In this document: piece by piece, positions 1-7,679 of the stretch
Layout of the letters: each line of letters starts with the position of its first letter
Numbering within the stretch: the stretch's first letter is position 1
NCBI RefSeq assembly: GCF_048060095.1
Contig: NZ_JBLUOA010000001.1
Location: 434,001 to 498,000, forward strand
Source: JBLUOA01 sp048060095
GTDB taxonomy: Bacteria; Pseudomonadota; Alphaproteobacteria; Rhodobacterales; Rhodobacteraceae
Length of the DNA stretch: 64,000 nucleotides
Reading direction: 5' to 3'
The notes under the pieces: model-generated
Database searches by the model: none
What the model was told of the DNA's origin: nothing
Seen by the model: the letters and a program-made list of their open reading frames with translations, nothing else
Made by a program: the position numbers and the translations under genes

Positions 1-354
1 ATTGCCGCGCTGAATACGTCGTTTCGCGACAAGACGACCGCGACAAATGTGCTGTCATGGCCGTCGGAGGAACGAGGCGCGGATGCACCGGGCGAAGCGC
101 CGGTGCTGCCAGTGCCGAATGATGGCGACGACCCAACAGAACTCGGCGATATCGCCATCGCCTATGAGACTTGTATGCGAGAGGCTGAGGAAGCCTCTAT
201 CGCGCCGACCGATCATGTGACGCACCTTGTCGTTCATGCGGTTCTGCACCTGTTGGGTTACGATCACATTGACGATAAAGATGCGGCCTTGATGGAAGCG
301 CTCGAAACAGAGATACTTGGCAAACTGGGGGTCGCGGACCCATATGGGGCCTAG
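1..354 (+). CDS. ybeY: Endoribonuclease YbeY, 3' part
   Basis: YbeY is a zinc-dependent endoribonuclease for 16S rRNA 3'-end maturation and 70S ribosome quality control. The window opens inside the gene: the frame is open from base 1, and the last 117 residues are present. Near its start is the family signature LN..FR.K..ATNVLS, and near the end the zinc site HAVLHLLGYDH with its three histidines. The C-terminal helix is complete. It is followed 33 bp later by ybeX and then lnt, the gene order of the enterobacterial ybeZ-ybeY-ybeX-lnt operon, so a phoH/ybeZ gene probably lies just upstream. An apparent start at 49 is internal to the domain and is not the real start. Confidence 0.95.
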   Translation: MAALNTSFRDKTTATNVLSWPSEERGADAPGEAPVLPVPNDGDDPTELGDIAIAYETCMREAEEASIAPTDHVTHLVVHAVLHLLGYDHIDDKDAALMEALETEILGKLGVADPYGA

Positions 355-387
355 GCAAACAGATATGCCGCTAATTTGGAAGGAATG

Positions 388-1275
388 ATGGGCGATACCG
401 ACGAAGGATCTTCTAGCGCAGCGCAAGGCGCGCAAGAAGATGACACTGAACAACACCGCGGCTTTTTTGGCCGAATTATCGGTGCACTTTCCCCTAACGA
501 GATGAATGGCACGGCAGCGCCTGAAAAACAGGACAGCAGCCCGGCATCCGCGCAACCGCGCGGAATGTTGAACCTGCGCCGGATGCGGGTCGAAGACGTC
601 GCCATTCCGAAGGTCGAGATCGTTGCGGTTCCCGATGACATCCGCAAGGAGGAACTGGTCGAGGTATTTCGCGACAGCGGGCTGTCGCGCCTGCCGGTCT
701 ATTCCGGCACGCTTGATACGCCGATTGGCCTTGTCCACGTCAAAGACCTTGCCCTGCGGCACGGGTTCAACGGGTCAAGCAAGGGTGGCCGGTATTCGCT
801 GTCAAAGCTGATCCGCCCTCTTCTTTACGCGCCGCCCTCCATGCCGATCGGTGTTCTGCTGCAAAAGATGCAGACCGAACGGATCCATATGGCGCTGGTG
901 ATTGATGAATATGGCGGGGTCGATGGTCTCGTGACCATCGAAGACCTGATCGAACAGGTGATCGGTGAGATTGAAGATGAACACGACCTTGACGAAGGCC
1001 AGTTCTGGAGCCGTGAGAAAAGCGGCAACTACCTTGCCGAAGCGCGCGCCCCTCTCGAAGATTTCGAGGCGGAGATCGGGCAAAGCCTGACCGAAGGCGT
1101 CGATGACGAGGAAATAGATACGCTCGGCGGTCTGGTCGTTGTCCTGACGGGCCGCGTTCCCGCACGCGGAGAGATGATCCGCCACCCCAGCGGCCCCGAC
1201 TTTGAAGTCGTCGATGCCGACCCGCGTCGGATCAAACGGCTTAGGGTGCATCTGGCCGATCAAAGCAATGGCTGA
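388..1275 (+). CDS. ybeX: CorC/YbeX-type CBS-domain protein
   Basis: This 295-residue cytosolic protein has two CBS domains (roughly residues 65-190), which bind adenosine nucleotides, followed by a CorC_HlyC transporter-associated domain (about 205-290). The motif MALVIDEYGGVDGLVTIEDL is the second CBS repeat. It lacks the membrane DUF21/CNNM domain of larger CorC/CorB proteins, so it is the YbeX type, linked to magnesium homeostasis and ribosome maturation. The start at 388 follows GGAAGG at 378-383. An adjacent ATG (385) and an upstream TTG (376) are less likely because they crowd that site. Its last 8 bp overlap lnt, which indicates translational coupling. Confidence 0.9.
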   Translation: MGDTDEGSSSAAQGAQEDDTEQHRGFFGRIIGALSPNEMNGTAAPEKQDSSPASAQPRGMLNLRRMRVEDVAIPKVEIVAVPDDIRKEELVEVFRDSGLSRLPVYSGTLDTPIGLVHVKDLALRHGFNGSSKGGRYSLSKLIRPLLYAPPSMPIGVLLQKMQTERIHMALVIDEYGGVDGLVTIEDLIEQVIGEIEDEHDLDEGQFWSREKSGNYLAEARAPLEDFEAEIGQSLTEGVDDEEIDTLGGLVVVLTGRVPARGEMIRHPSGPDFEVVDADPRRIKRLRVHLADQSNG

Positions 1276-2779
1276 CACCGTCGCGCGGCTGGCGCTGGCA
1301 TCGACACGCATAAAGATGCTGTGCGCGGTCGGGCTTGGTGTGCTGTCGGGCCTTGGCCAAGCGCCGTGGGGGTTGTGGTGGCTGACCCTCGCCGCGCTCG
1401 CGGTTCTGGCGATCCTGTTTGACACGTCGCGCGACTGGCGGCAGGGCGCGTGGATTGGCTGGGCGGCTGGCGTCGGCTATTTCGGGTTGGTTCTTTCTTG
1501 GATTGTTGAACCTTTCCTTGTCGATGTTGCGCGACACGGCTGGATGGCCCCGTTCGCCCTGATCGGCATCGCGGGCGGTATGGCGCTTTTCTGGGCGCTT
1601 GGCTTTGGCTTGGCGCCGGCGCTGGGCGGAGCGCGGCACGCGCCGCTGATGCTGATCGCAACGCTGACGGCTGCGGAACTGCTGCGTTCCTACCTGCTGA
1701 CCGGCTTTCCGTGGGGGATGCTCGCCTATATCTGGGCCGGTTTGCCACCGATGCAGCTTGCCGCTTGGGTCGGGCCGCATGGTTTGACGCTGCTGACCCT
1801 GCTTCTGACATTCGGAACATACGCCGTCACGACTTTGCCACGGGCGAAAGCCGTTTTGACGGGCGGTTTGATCTGGGCGGGGATCGTCGGTGCATCCATC
1901 TTTGCGATGCCGCCGACCGTCGATACTCCCGCTGACCGACCAACCGTGCGCCTGCTGCAACCGAACGCCGCGCAGCAACTTAAATGGCGTGAGGATATGA
2001 TCCCTGTGTTCTTCCAGCGGCAACTTGATTTCTCTGGGTTCGAGGGTAGCCCCGATCTGGTCGTGTGGCCTGAAACGTCTGTCCCCGCGCTGCTGGAAAA
2101 TGCCGATCAAACGCTCCGCACGATATCAGAGGCGGCGAATGGCGCGATGGTCGCCATCGGTATCCAGCGCAGCGGGGCGGCGGGGTTTTACAACAGCCTC
2201 GCGGTTCTGGACGACGGCGGAGAGGCGTCGCGTGTCTATGACAAACACCACCTCGTGCCGTTTGGCGAATACGTCCCCGGCGGTGCGGTTGCCGAGCGTT
2301 TGGGGATACGCGGGTTCGCGGCGCAATCCGGCTTCGGCTATACCCCCGGCCCAGGGCCGGCGTTGCTGGACTTTGGCGGGTTGGGCAAGGCGCTGCCACT
2401 CATCTGCTACGAGGCGATATTCCCGCAAGATGTTGGCGGTGCGCCATCCCGCCCGGACTGGCTGTTGCAGATCACCAACGACGCGTGGTTCGGCACCTAT
2501 TCCGGACCGTATCAGCACCTCGCCCAAGCGCGGTTCCGCGCGGTTGAGCAGGGCTTGCCCTTGCTGCGCGCCGCCAATACCGGGATCACGGCGGTTGTTG
2601 ATCCGTATGGGCGGGTGCTTGATCATATTCCGCTGGGAGAGGCCGGATATCTCGACGCCAAGCTGCCCCTCGCCGCGACGCCAACGCTATATTCGCGGAC
2701 GGGTGACGTTGCGTTATTCACCTTTCTCGCGCTCGCTCTTTGTGGCGCAATGGTCGCAGCACGCCGCAATAGCAATTGA
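1268..2779 (+). CDS. lnt: Apolipoprotein N-acyltransferase
   Basis: Lnt transfers an acyl chain from phospholipid to the N-terminal cysteine of apolipoproteins at the inner membrane, the last step of lipoprotein maturation. The 503-residue product has an N-terminal block of hydrophobic helices (about 1-190) and a nitrilase-fold periplasmic domain. The catalytic triad is visible: Glu269 in WPETSVPA, Lys326 in YDKHHLVPFGEY and Cys380 in LICYEAIF. A final transmembrane helix closes the protein. The start at 1268 lies inside ybeX (overlap ATGGCTGA). A longer reading from 1202 has no family support. The next gene, metK, has its own leader. Confidence 0.95.
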   Translation: MADTVARLALASTRIKMLCAVGLGVLSGLGQAPWGLWWLTLAALAVLAILFDTSRDWRQGAWIGWAAGVGYFGLVLSWIVEPFLVDVARHGWMAPFALIGIAGGMALFWALGFGLAPALGGARHAPLMLIATLTAAELLRSYLLTGFPWGMLAYIWAGLPPMQLAAWVGPHGLTLLTLLLTFGTYAVTTLPRAKAVLTGGLIWAGIVGASIFAMPPTVDTPADRPTVRLLQPNAAQQLKWREDMIPVFFQRQLDFSGFEGSPDLVVWPETSVPALLENADQTLRTISEAANGAMVAIGIQRSGAAGFYNSLAVLDDGGEASRVYDKHHLVPFGEYVPGGAVAERLGIRGFAAQSGFGYTPGPGPALLDFGGLGKALPLICYEAIFPQDVGGAPSRPDWLLQITNDAWFGTYSGPYQHLAQARFRAVEQGLPLLRAANTGITAVVDPYGRVLDHIPLGEAGYLDAKLPLAATPTLYSRTGDVALFTFLALALCGAMVAARRNSN

Positions 2780-2817
2780 CGCTGGGCGCGCATCACAGTA
2801 ACCGGAGCACAGCATAT

Positions 2818-2870
2818 CCGTCACAACGGCTTCCTGACGTGGCGGGTTTATAACCAATGGAGCACTTCCC
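2818..2870 (+). promoter_or_regulatory. SAM/SAH riboswitch in the metK leader
   Basis: A seven-base-pair helix is formed by CCGTCAC (2818-2824) and GTGGCGG (2839-2845), with one G-U pair. Its 14-nt loop contains GCTTC (2829-2833), which can pair with GGAGC (2859-2863) to form a pseudoknot. GGAG at 2859-2862 is also the metK ribosome-binding site. Loop and tail wording (CAACGGCTTCCTGAC, then CCAATGGAGCA) match what I remember of the SAM/SAH aptamer family (Rfam RF01727), known mainly upstream of metK in Rhodobacterales. Inferred action: ligand binding stabilises the pseudoknot, hides the ribosome-binding site and lowers SAM synthetase translation. Confidence 0.88.
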
Positions 2871-4052
2871 ATGATTCGCCAGAACTACACTTTTACCTCT
2901 GAATCCGTTTCAGAGGGGCACCCGGACAAGTTGTGTGACCGCATTTCCGATGCTGTCCTCGATGCGTTCCTTGAAGAGGAGCCGAACTCCCGCGTTGCGT
3001 GTGAGACCTTTGCGACCAGCGGCATGGTCGTCATCGGCGGCGAAGTCGGCCTGTCCGATCAGGAACGGCTGAAGGACTATATGGGCCGGATCAGCCAGAT
3101 CGCCCGCGATTGCATCAAGGATATCGGCTATGAACAGGAACAGTTTCACTGGAACACCTGCCATGTGCTGAACTTTCTGCATGAACAGTCCGCCCACATC
3201 GCGCAGGGCGTGACCGGTGAGGACAACAAAGATCAGGGTGCGGGCGACCAAGGCATCATGTTCGGCTATGCGGTCAACGAAACCGACGCACTGATGCCGG
3301 CCCCGATCCAATATTCCCACGCGATCCTGAAACGGCTGGCCGAAGTGCGGAAATCCGGTCAGGAACCAGCACTTGGCCCGGATGCGAAAGCACAGCTTTC
3401 GGTGCGTTATGAGGATGGTCGGCCGGTTGAAGTCGACTCGCTCGTTCTATCGACGCAGCATTTGGATGAGGCGCTGACCTCGGACGATGTCCGCGCGATT
3501 ATCGAGCCTTATGTCAGGGAAGTTCTGCCCAGCGGATGGCTGACCGACGCGACCGAATGGCACGTGAACCCAACCGGCAAGTTCGTCATTGGCGGACCGG
3601 ACGGGGATGCAGGCCTGACCGGTCGGAAGATCATCGTCGACACCTACGGTGGCGCGGCACCGCACGGGGGCGGGGCGTTTTCGGGGAAGGACCCGTCGAA
3701 AGTCGACCGCTCCGCCGCCTATGCCTCGCGCTATCTGGCGAAGAACATCGTCGCTGCTGGCCTTGCGGATCGGTGCACGTTGCAACTGTCCTACGCGATT
3801 GGCGTGGCCCGTCCGCTGTCGATCTATGCGGATACCCACGGCACCGGTAAAGTGCATGAATCCGAGATCGAAAAGGCGGTCGCAGAGTGTATGGACCTGA
3901 CCCCGCGCGGCATTCGGGAGCATCTCTCGCTGAACCGCCCGATCTATCAACGCACAGCGGCCTACGGCCACTTCGGGCGTCAGCCGGACGAAGACGGCGG
4001 CTTTAGCTGGGAGCGGACGGATCTGGCAGAGGCGCTGAAAAAGGCCGTTTGA
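2871..4052 (+). CDS. metK: S-adenosylmethionine synthetase
   Basis: MetK makes S-adenosylmethionine from ATP and methionine. The 393-residue protein has the usual length and all three family signatures: the ATP-site GHPDKLCDRISD near residue 17, the hexapeptide-type GAGDQGIMFGYA, and the phosphate loop GGGAFSGKDPSKVDRSAAY. Translation starts 12 nt after the start of the GGAGC element that is part of the leader pseudoknot, so it is probably under SAM or SAH feedback. trmB, itself a SAM-dependent methyltransferase, follows 10 bp later and may be cotranscribed. Confidence 0.97.
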   Translation: MIRQNYTFTSESVSEGHPDKLCDRISDAVLDAFLEEEPNSRVACETFATSGMVVIGGEVGLSDQERLKDYMGRISQIARDCIKDIGYEQEQFHWNTCHVLNFLHEQSAHIAQGVTGEDNKDQGAGDQGIMFGYAVNETDALMPAPIQYSHAILKRLAEVRKSGQEPALGPDAKAQLSVRYEDGRPVEVDSLVLSTQHLDEALTSDDVRAIIEPYVREVLPSGWLTDATEWHVNPTGKFVIGGPDGDAGLTGRKIIVDTYGGAAPHGGGAFSGKDPSKVDRSAAYASRYLAKNIVAAGLADRCTLQLSYAIGVARPLSIYADTHGTGKVHESEIEKAVAECMDLTPRGIREHLSLNRPIYQRTAAYGHFGRQPDEDGGFSWERTDLAEALKKAV

Positions 4053-4062
4053 CCCGACCCCG

Positions 4063-4776
4063 ATGACCAACGACAAGGCCCCCTCAGGTGCGCCGTGGCG
4101 CAATTTCTATGGCCGTCGCAAGGGCAAGGGCCTGCGCGACAGCCAGAAGGAATATCTTGATAAAGACCTGCTGGCGCTGTCCCCGGGGGCGGTGGATTGG
4201 GATGTGAATCCCGAGAGGAAGCCGCTTGACCTGAAAGGGTTGTTCGGCGGTCGGCCCGTGTGGCTTGAGATCGGGTTCGGTGGCGGCGAACACATGGTTC
4301 ATCAAGCCGCGCAAAACCCCGACGTCGGGATTATCGGGTGCGAGCCGTATATCAACGGCGTGGCGATGCTGCTCGGCAAAATCCGAAAGGCGGGGGTTGA
4401 GAATGTTGCGATCCATCCGGGCGATGTGCGCGATATGTTCGACGTTCTGCCGGACGGTTCGATTGATCGTGCCTTCCTGCTTTACCCCGATCCGTGGCCA
4501 AAGAAGCGTCATCACCGCCGGCGTTTCGTGACGCCGGAACATCTGGAGCCTCTGTCGCGGGTCTTGACGCCGGGCGCTATATTCCGCGTGGCGACCGATA
4601 TCCCGGATTACGTGCGCCAAACGCTTGAGGAAGTGCCCGGCCAAGGGTTTGAGTGGCTGGCCGAAGGGCCGGGTGACTGGTGCAACCCGTGGGACGATTG
4701 GCTGTCCACCCGCTATGAGCAGAAGGCGCTGCGCGAGGACCGGGTGCCGCACTATCTGACGTTTCGCAAGCGATAG
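4063..4776 (+). CDS. trmB: tRNA (guanine-N7)-methyltransferase
   Basis: TrmB methylates G46 at N7 in the tRNA variable loop using S-adenosylmethionine. The 237-residue protein shows the SAM-binding segment LEIGFGGGEHM (about residues 69-79), the acidic GCEPYINGV motif, and the family hallmark YPDPWPKKRHHRRR, followed by TR.EQKALR near the C terminus. It lies 10 bp downstream of metK on the same strand, so SAM synthesis and a SAM consumer probably share a transcript. It has a short arginine/lysine-rich N-terminal extension typical of alphaproteobacterial members. Confidence 0.95.
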   Translation: MTNDKAPSGAPWRNFYGRRKGKGLRDSQKEYLDKDLLALSPGAVDWDVNPERKPLDLKGLFGGRPVWLEIGFGGGEHMVHQAAQNPDVGIIGCEPYINGVAMLLGKIRKAGVENVAIHPGDVRDMFDVLPDGSIDRAFLLYPDPWPKKRHHRRRFVTPEHLEPLSRVLTPGAIFRVATDIPDYVRQTLEEVPGQGFEWLAEGPGDWCNPWDDWLSTRYEQKALREDRVPHYLTFRKR

Positions 4777-4793
4777 GCCCGCTTGTCGGGCGA

Positions 4794-4821
4794 TGGCGGG
4801 AGTATTTTTGGTAAGATGAAA
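4794..4821 (+). repeat. Possible roseobacter interspersed intergenic motif
   Basis: The gap between trmB and aroA contains GGCGGGAGTATTTTTGG followed by TAAGATGAAAG. From memory, very similar wording (CGGGAGTATTT with a following AAGATGAAG or AACAGGGAAG) recurs between genes in many Rhodobacteraceae genomes. A short hairpin GCCCG/CGGGC precedes it. I found only this copy in the window, so the repeat status rests on recollection. Its role is unknown; a 3'-UTR or terminator element is one possibility. Confidence 0.35.
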
Positions 4822-4886
4822 GCCAGCGCATGGACCCCGGAAACGGGTTCGGCTATCAGGTCGGAAAAGGAATTAAGGAAGCGCGC

Positions 4887-6236
4887 ATGTCCGGCCATGG
4901 AACCCCGATCCCGATGACCTCTGCCCGGTCCGGCCCGTTGAAGGGTGAGGCGCGCGTGCCCGGCGATAAGTCGATCTCCCATAGGTCGTTGATCCTCGGT
5001 GCGATGGCCATTGGGGAAACCCGGATCACCGGGTTGCTTGAGGGCGAGGACGTTCTTGATACGGCCAAGGCGATGCGGGCATTCGGCGCTGAGGTTAATG
5101 ATCTTGGTGATGGAGAATGGTCGGTTCACGGCATCGGTGTCGGTGGATTTGCGGAGCCGTCGCAAGTGATCGACTGCGGCAATTCCGGGACCGGCGTTCG
5201 CCTGATCATGGGGGCGATGGCGACGCAGCCGATCACCGCAACGTTTACCGGCGATGCGAGTCTGAACAAGCGGCCGATGGGGCGCGTGACCGATCCGCTG
5301 GCTGAGTTCGGGGCGCAATCCTTCGGACGGTCCGGCGGGCGGTTGCCGATGACAATCGTTGGCGCGCGGGAGCCTGTTCCGGTTCGCTATGTGGTGCCTG
5401 TGCCTTCTGCTCAGGTAAAATCTGCGGTTCTTTTGGCAGGATTGAACGCGCCGGGAAAAACCGTGGTGATTGAGAAAGAAGCGACCCGCGACCATACGGA
5501 GCGGATGTTGCAGGGTTTCGGTGCGGAGCTATCTGTTGCCGAAACGGACGAAGGGCGAGAGATTACCCTGACCGGACAACCGGAGCTTTCCCCGCAGGCC
5601 ATCGCCGTGCCGCGCGATCCGTCATCGGCGGCTTTCCCGGTATGCGCCGCCCTGATCGTTGAAGGTTCTGAAATTACCGTGCCAGGGGTCAGCCAGAACC
5701 CGACGCGAAACGGACTTTATACCACTTTGGTTGAAATGGGCGCTGACATCACCTTTGAGAATCCGAGGGAGGAAGGCGGCGAGCCAGTCGCCGACCTGCG
5801 GGTGCGCGCATCATTGACCAATGGGATTGAGGTGCCGACAGACCGCGCCCCGTCGATGATTGATGAATATCCGATTTTGGCGGTGGTCGCGGCCTTGTCG
5901 GAAGGCACGACGACGATGCGCGGCATCAAAGAGCTGCGGGTGAAGGAATGCGACCGCATCGACGCAATGGCCCGGGGGCTTGAGGCGTGCGGCGTTCGGA
6001 TCGAAGAGGACGAAGATTCACTGATCGTTCATGGCCTGGGGCGCGGTGGCGTGCCGGGTGGCGCGACGTGCGAGAGCCACCTCGACCACCGGATTGCGAT
6101 GGCGTTCATGGTGCTGGGCATGGCGTCACAGAAGCCTGTTTCCGTCGATGACGGCGCGCCGATTGCGACCTCTTTCCCGGTTTTTGAACCGCTGATGGCC
6201 GAACTCGGCGCGCAAATCCGGCGCGACAATCGCTGA
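4887..6236 (+). CDS. aroA: 3-phosphoshikimate 1-carboxyvinyltransferase (EPSP synthase)
   Basis: AroA transfers the enolpyruvyl group of PEP to shikimate-3-phosphate in the shikimate pathway. The 449-residue protein has the N-terminal PGDKSISHR substrate loop, GDASLNKRPMGR, the SAQVKSAVLLAGL stretch, RDHTERML, the DEYPILAV active-site aspartate region, and KECDRI and DHRIAM. The overall wording follows the class II (CP4-like) enzymes. The segment aligning with the CP4 Ala100 region reads GNSGTG, with glycine (Gly101) where CP4 has alanine. The ATG at 4887 follows AAGGAA (4875-4880); an upstream ATG at 4830 lacks a site and adds residues not found in the family. Confidence 0.95.
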   Translation: MSGHGTPIPMTSARSGPLKGEARVPGDKSISHRSLILGAMAIGETRITGLLEGEDVLDTAKAMRAFGAEVNDLGDGEWSVHGIGVGGFAEPSQVIDCGNSGTGVRLIMGAMATQPITATFTGDASLNKRPMGRVTDPLAEFGAQSFGRSGGRLPMTIVGAREPVPVRYVVPVPSAQVKSAVLLAGLNAPGKTVVIEKEATRDHTERMLQGFGAELSVAETDEGREITLTGQPELSPQAIAVPRDPSSAAFPVCAALIVEGSEITVPGVSQNPTRNGLYTTLVEMGADITFENPREEGGEPVADLRVRASLTNGIEVPTDRAPSMIDEYPILAVVAALSEGTTTMRGIKELRVKECDRIDAMARGLEACGVRIEEDEDSLIVHGLGRGGVPGGATCESHLDHRIAMAFMVLGMASQKPVSVDDGAPIATSFPVFEPLMAELGAQIRRDNR

Positions 6237-6695
6237 TCAGCCGTCGCGCAGGTCTTCGTTAAGTCTGCGAAAGCCACGCAGCAGGTGTTCCGTCACGTGA
6301 TGGGCTTTTTCGACCTCATCAAGCGTGAAATCCCGTGCGAGCGCCGAAATCACGCTCATCTCCGCGTTCTTGATGCCAGCGATGATGTCACGACCGCCTT
6401 TGCTGAGTTCAAATAGCGTGGAGCGTTTGTGCGCCGGGTTCTTCTGACGCGAGACGAGGCCGGCGTCTTCGACTTCGTTCATCATCACCTGAACGTATTG
6501 GCGCTGTATCCCAAGATGCCGCGCGACACCGGGAACGGTTGCCGGGCCGAGATGATCAAGCGCTTCGAGAACGGCGCGCATACGCACGGTCACGCGGGTT
6601 TCGGACAACATCGCCGCAACCGCACCGTCGACCTGTTGGTGCAGTGGGCGGGACAGCAATGCAATTTCGTAAAGAAGATCTGATTTCTGGCTCAT
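6237..6695 (-). CDS. MarR-family transcriptional regulator
   Basis: This 152-residue protein has a MarR winged helix-turn-helix: a helix pair around VPGVARHLGIQRQYVQVMMNEV (about residues 52-74), then the wing GLVSRQKNPAHKRSTLFELS. Helices at both ends would form the dimer. It is convergent with aroA (adjacent stop codons) and divergent from cmk. No target gene is obvious. There is no clear Shine-Dalgarno sequence before the ATG at 6695. A TTGACA (6727-6732) and ACATAT (6704-6709) on this strand would place transcription start almost at the initiation codon. A TGACA/TGTCA dyad overlaps that promoter and may be its own operator. Confidence 0.85.
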   Translation of the reverse strand: MSQKSDLLYEIALLSRPLHQQVDGAVAAMLSETRVTVRMRAVLEALDHLGPATVPGVARHLGIQRQYVQVMMNEVEDAGLVSRQKNPAHKRSTLFELSKGGRDIIAGIKNAEMSVISALARDFTLDEVEKAHHVTEHLLRGFRRLNEDLRDG

Positions 6696-6714
6696 GACAA
6701 GCGATATGTCGTTC

Positions 6715-6731
6715 TGACAGTAAAGATGTCA
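6715..6731. promoter_or_regulatory. Inverted repeat, candidate MarR operator
   Basis: TGACA and TGTCA form a dyad with a 7-bp spacer, 20 bp upstream of the MarR start. The right arm is part of a minus-strand TTGACA (-35-like), so a bound dimer would block the regulator's own promoter. Size and position fit MarR autoregulation, but 5-bp arms are weak evidence. Confidence 0.4.
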
Positions 6732-6763
6732 ACTGCGCCAAAGTGAAGCATGGGTCGATTGAT

Positions 6764-6792
6764 TTGACAGAAATCGCCTGCGGGCCTATGGC
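6764..6792 (+). promoter_or_regulatory. Sigma-70-type promoter for cmk
   Basis: TTGACA (6764-6769) and TATGGC (6787-6792) are separated by exactly 17 bp. The -35 is perfect and the -10 moderate. Transcription would start near 6799, giving a leader of about 17 nt containing GAGGAAA ahead of the cmk ATG at 6816. Confidence 0.55.
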
Positions 6793-6815
6793 GGAAGGCC
6801 AGATAGAGGAAACGG

Positions 6816-7430
6816 ATGACTCTTACAGTTGCAATAGATGGCCCGGCTGCGGCGGGCAAGGGGACAATATCAAAGGCGGTCGCGCAGCATTTTGGCTTTC
6901 CGCATCTTGATACCGGATTGCTGTATCGCGCGGTTGGCAAGTGCATTCTCGCGGGTGATGATCCGATTGAGGCGGCACAGGCATTAAAGGCCGACGATCT
7001 GGATGGGGATGACCTTCGCACACCGGAAATCGCGCAGGCGGCGTCAAAGGTCGCGGCGATGCCCGAAGTCCGCTCAGCGCTGATTGATTTTCAGCGCGCG
7101 TTTGCCCGGCGCGCGGGGGGCGCAGTTCTCGATGGCCGAGATATCGGCACGGTGATCTGCCCCGAGGCCGAGGTGAAGCTGTTTGTGACCGCGTCAGATG
7201 ATGTGCGGGCGGAGCGGCGGTTCCACGAACTCGCCGTCAAGGGGCACGAAGTCTCGCTGGCCGGAGTGCTTGAGGATTTGCTGGCGCGGGATGCCCGCGA
7301 CAGTGCCCGCAGTTCGGCTCCGCTGAAGGCGGCAGAGGACGCGGTGATCCTTGATACGTCCGAGCTGAGCGTTGATGCCGCGATTGCGCAGGCGATCGAA
7401 ATTATCGAACAGCGGCTAAAGGCCGAATAG
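6816..7430 (+). CDS. cmk: Cytidylate kinase
   Basis: Cmk phosphorylates CMP and dCMP with ATP in pyrimidine nucleotide metabolism. The 204-residue protein begins with the P-loop AIDGPAAAGKGTISK (residues 6-20). It continues with the CMP-binding LDTGLLYRAVG, DGRDIGTVI and the lid region RDARDSARSSAPLK. An AGAGGAA ribosome-binding site precedes the ATG. The cmk-rpsA gene pair is widely conserved in proteobacteria, and here a 249-bp gap with its own promoter separates them. Confidence 0.95.
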   Translation: MTLTVAIDGPAAAGKGTISKAVAQHFGFPHLDTGLLYRAVGKCILAGDDPIEAAQALKADDLDGDDLRTPEIAQAASKVAAMPEVRSALIDFQRAFARRAGGAVLDGRDIGTVICPEAEVKLFVTASDDVRAERRFHELAVKGHEVSLAGVLEDLLARDARDSARSSAPLKAAEDAVILDTSELSVDAAIAQAIEIIEQRLKAE

Positions 7431-7478
7431 CGCCTAGGCGAAGTCCGGCGACTGCGCGGCGCGGGCACAGATATGTCC

Positions 7479-7507
7479 TTGCAGTATTGGTCTTCCGTCG
7501 CTATAGA
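7479..7507 (+). promoter_or_regulatory. Sigma-70-type promoter for rpsA
   Basis: TTGCAG (7479-7484) and TATAGA (7502-7507) have a 17-bp spacer. The predicted start near 7514 gives an rpsA leader of about 165 nt, long enough for the translational autocontrol known for ribosomal protein S1. Otherwise I see nothing distinctive in the 7431-7679 gap. Confidence 0.55.
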
Positions 7508-7679
7508 CCTCCTGTCGAAAAGGCGGTCCACGCCTGACAACATATACGCAGGCAGGGTCGGGGTAAGTTACCGGCCCTCTCTTGTTTGTGGACCAACACG
7601 CCGACCAACTGAAACCCAAAGACCGGCGGAGACAACCGCGCGGCCAGAATAAAACGATAGATTAGGAAACCGAGACCAC

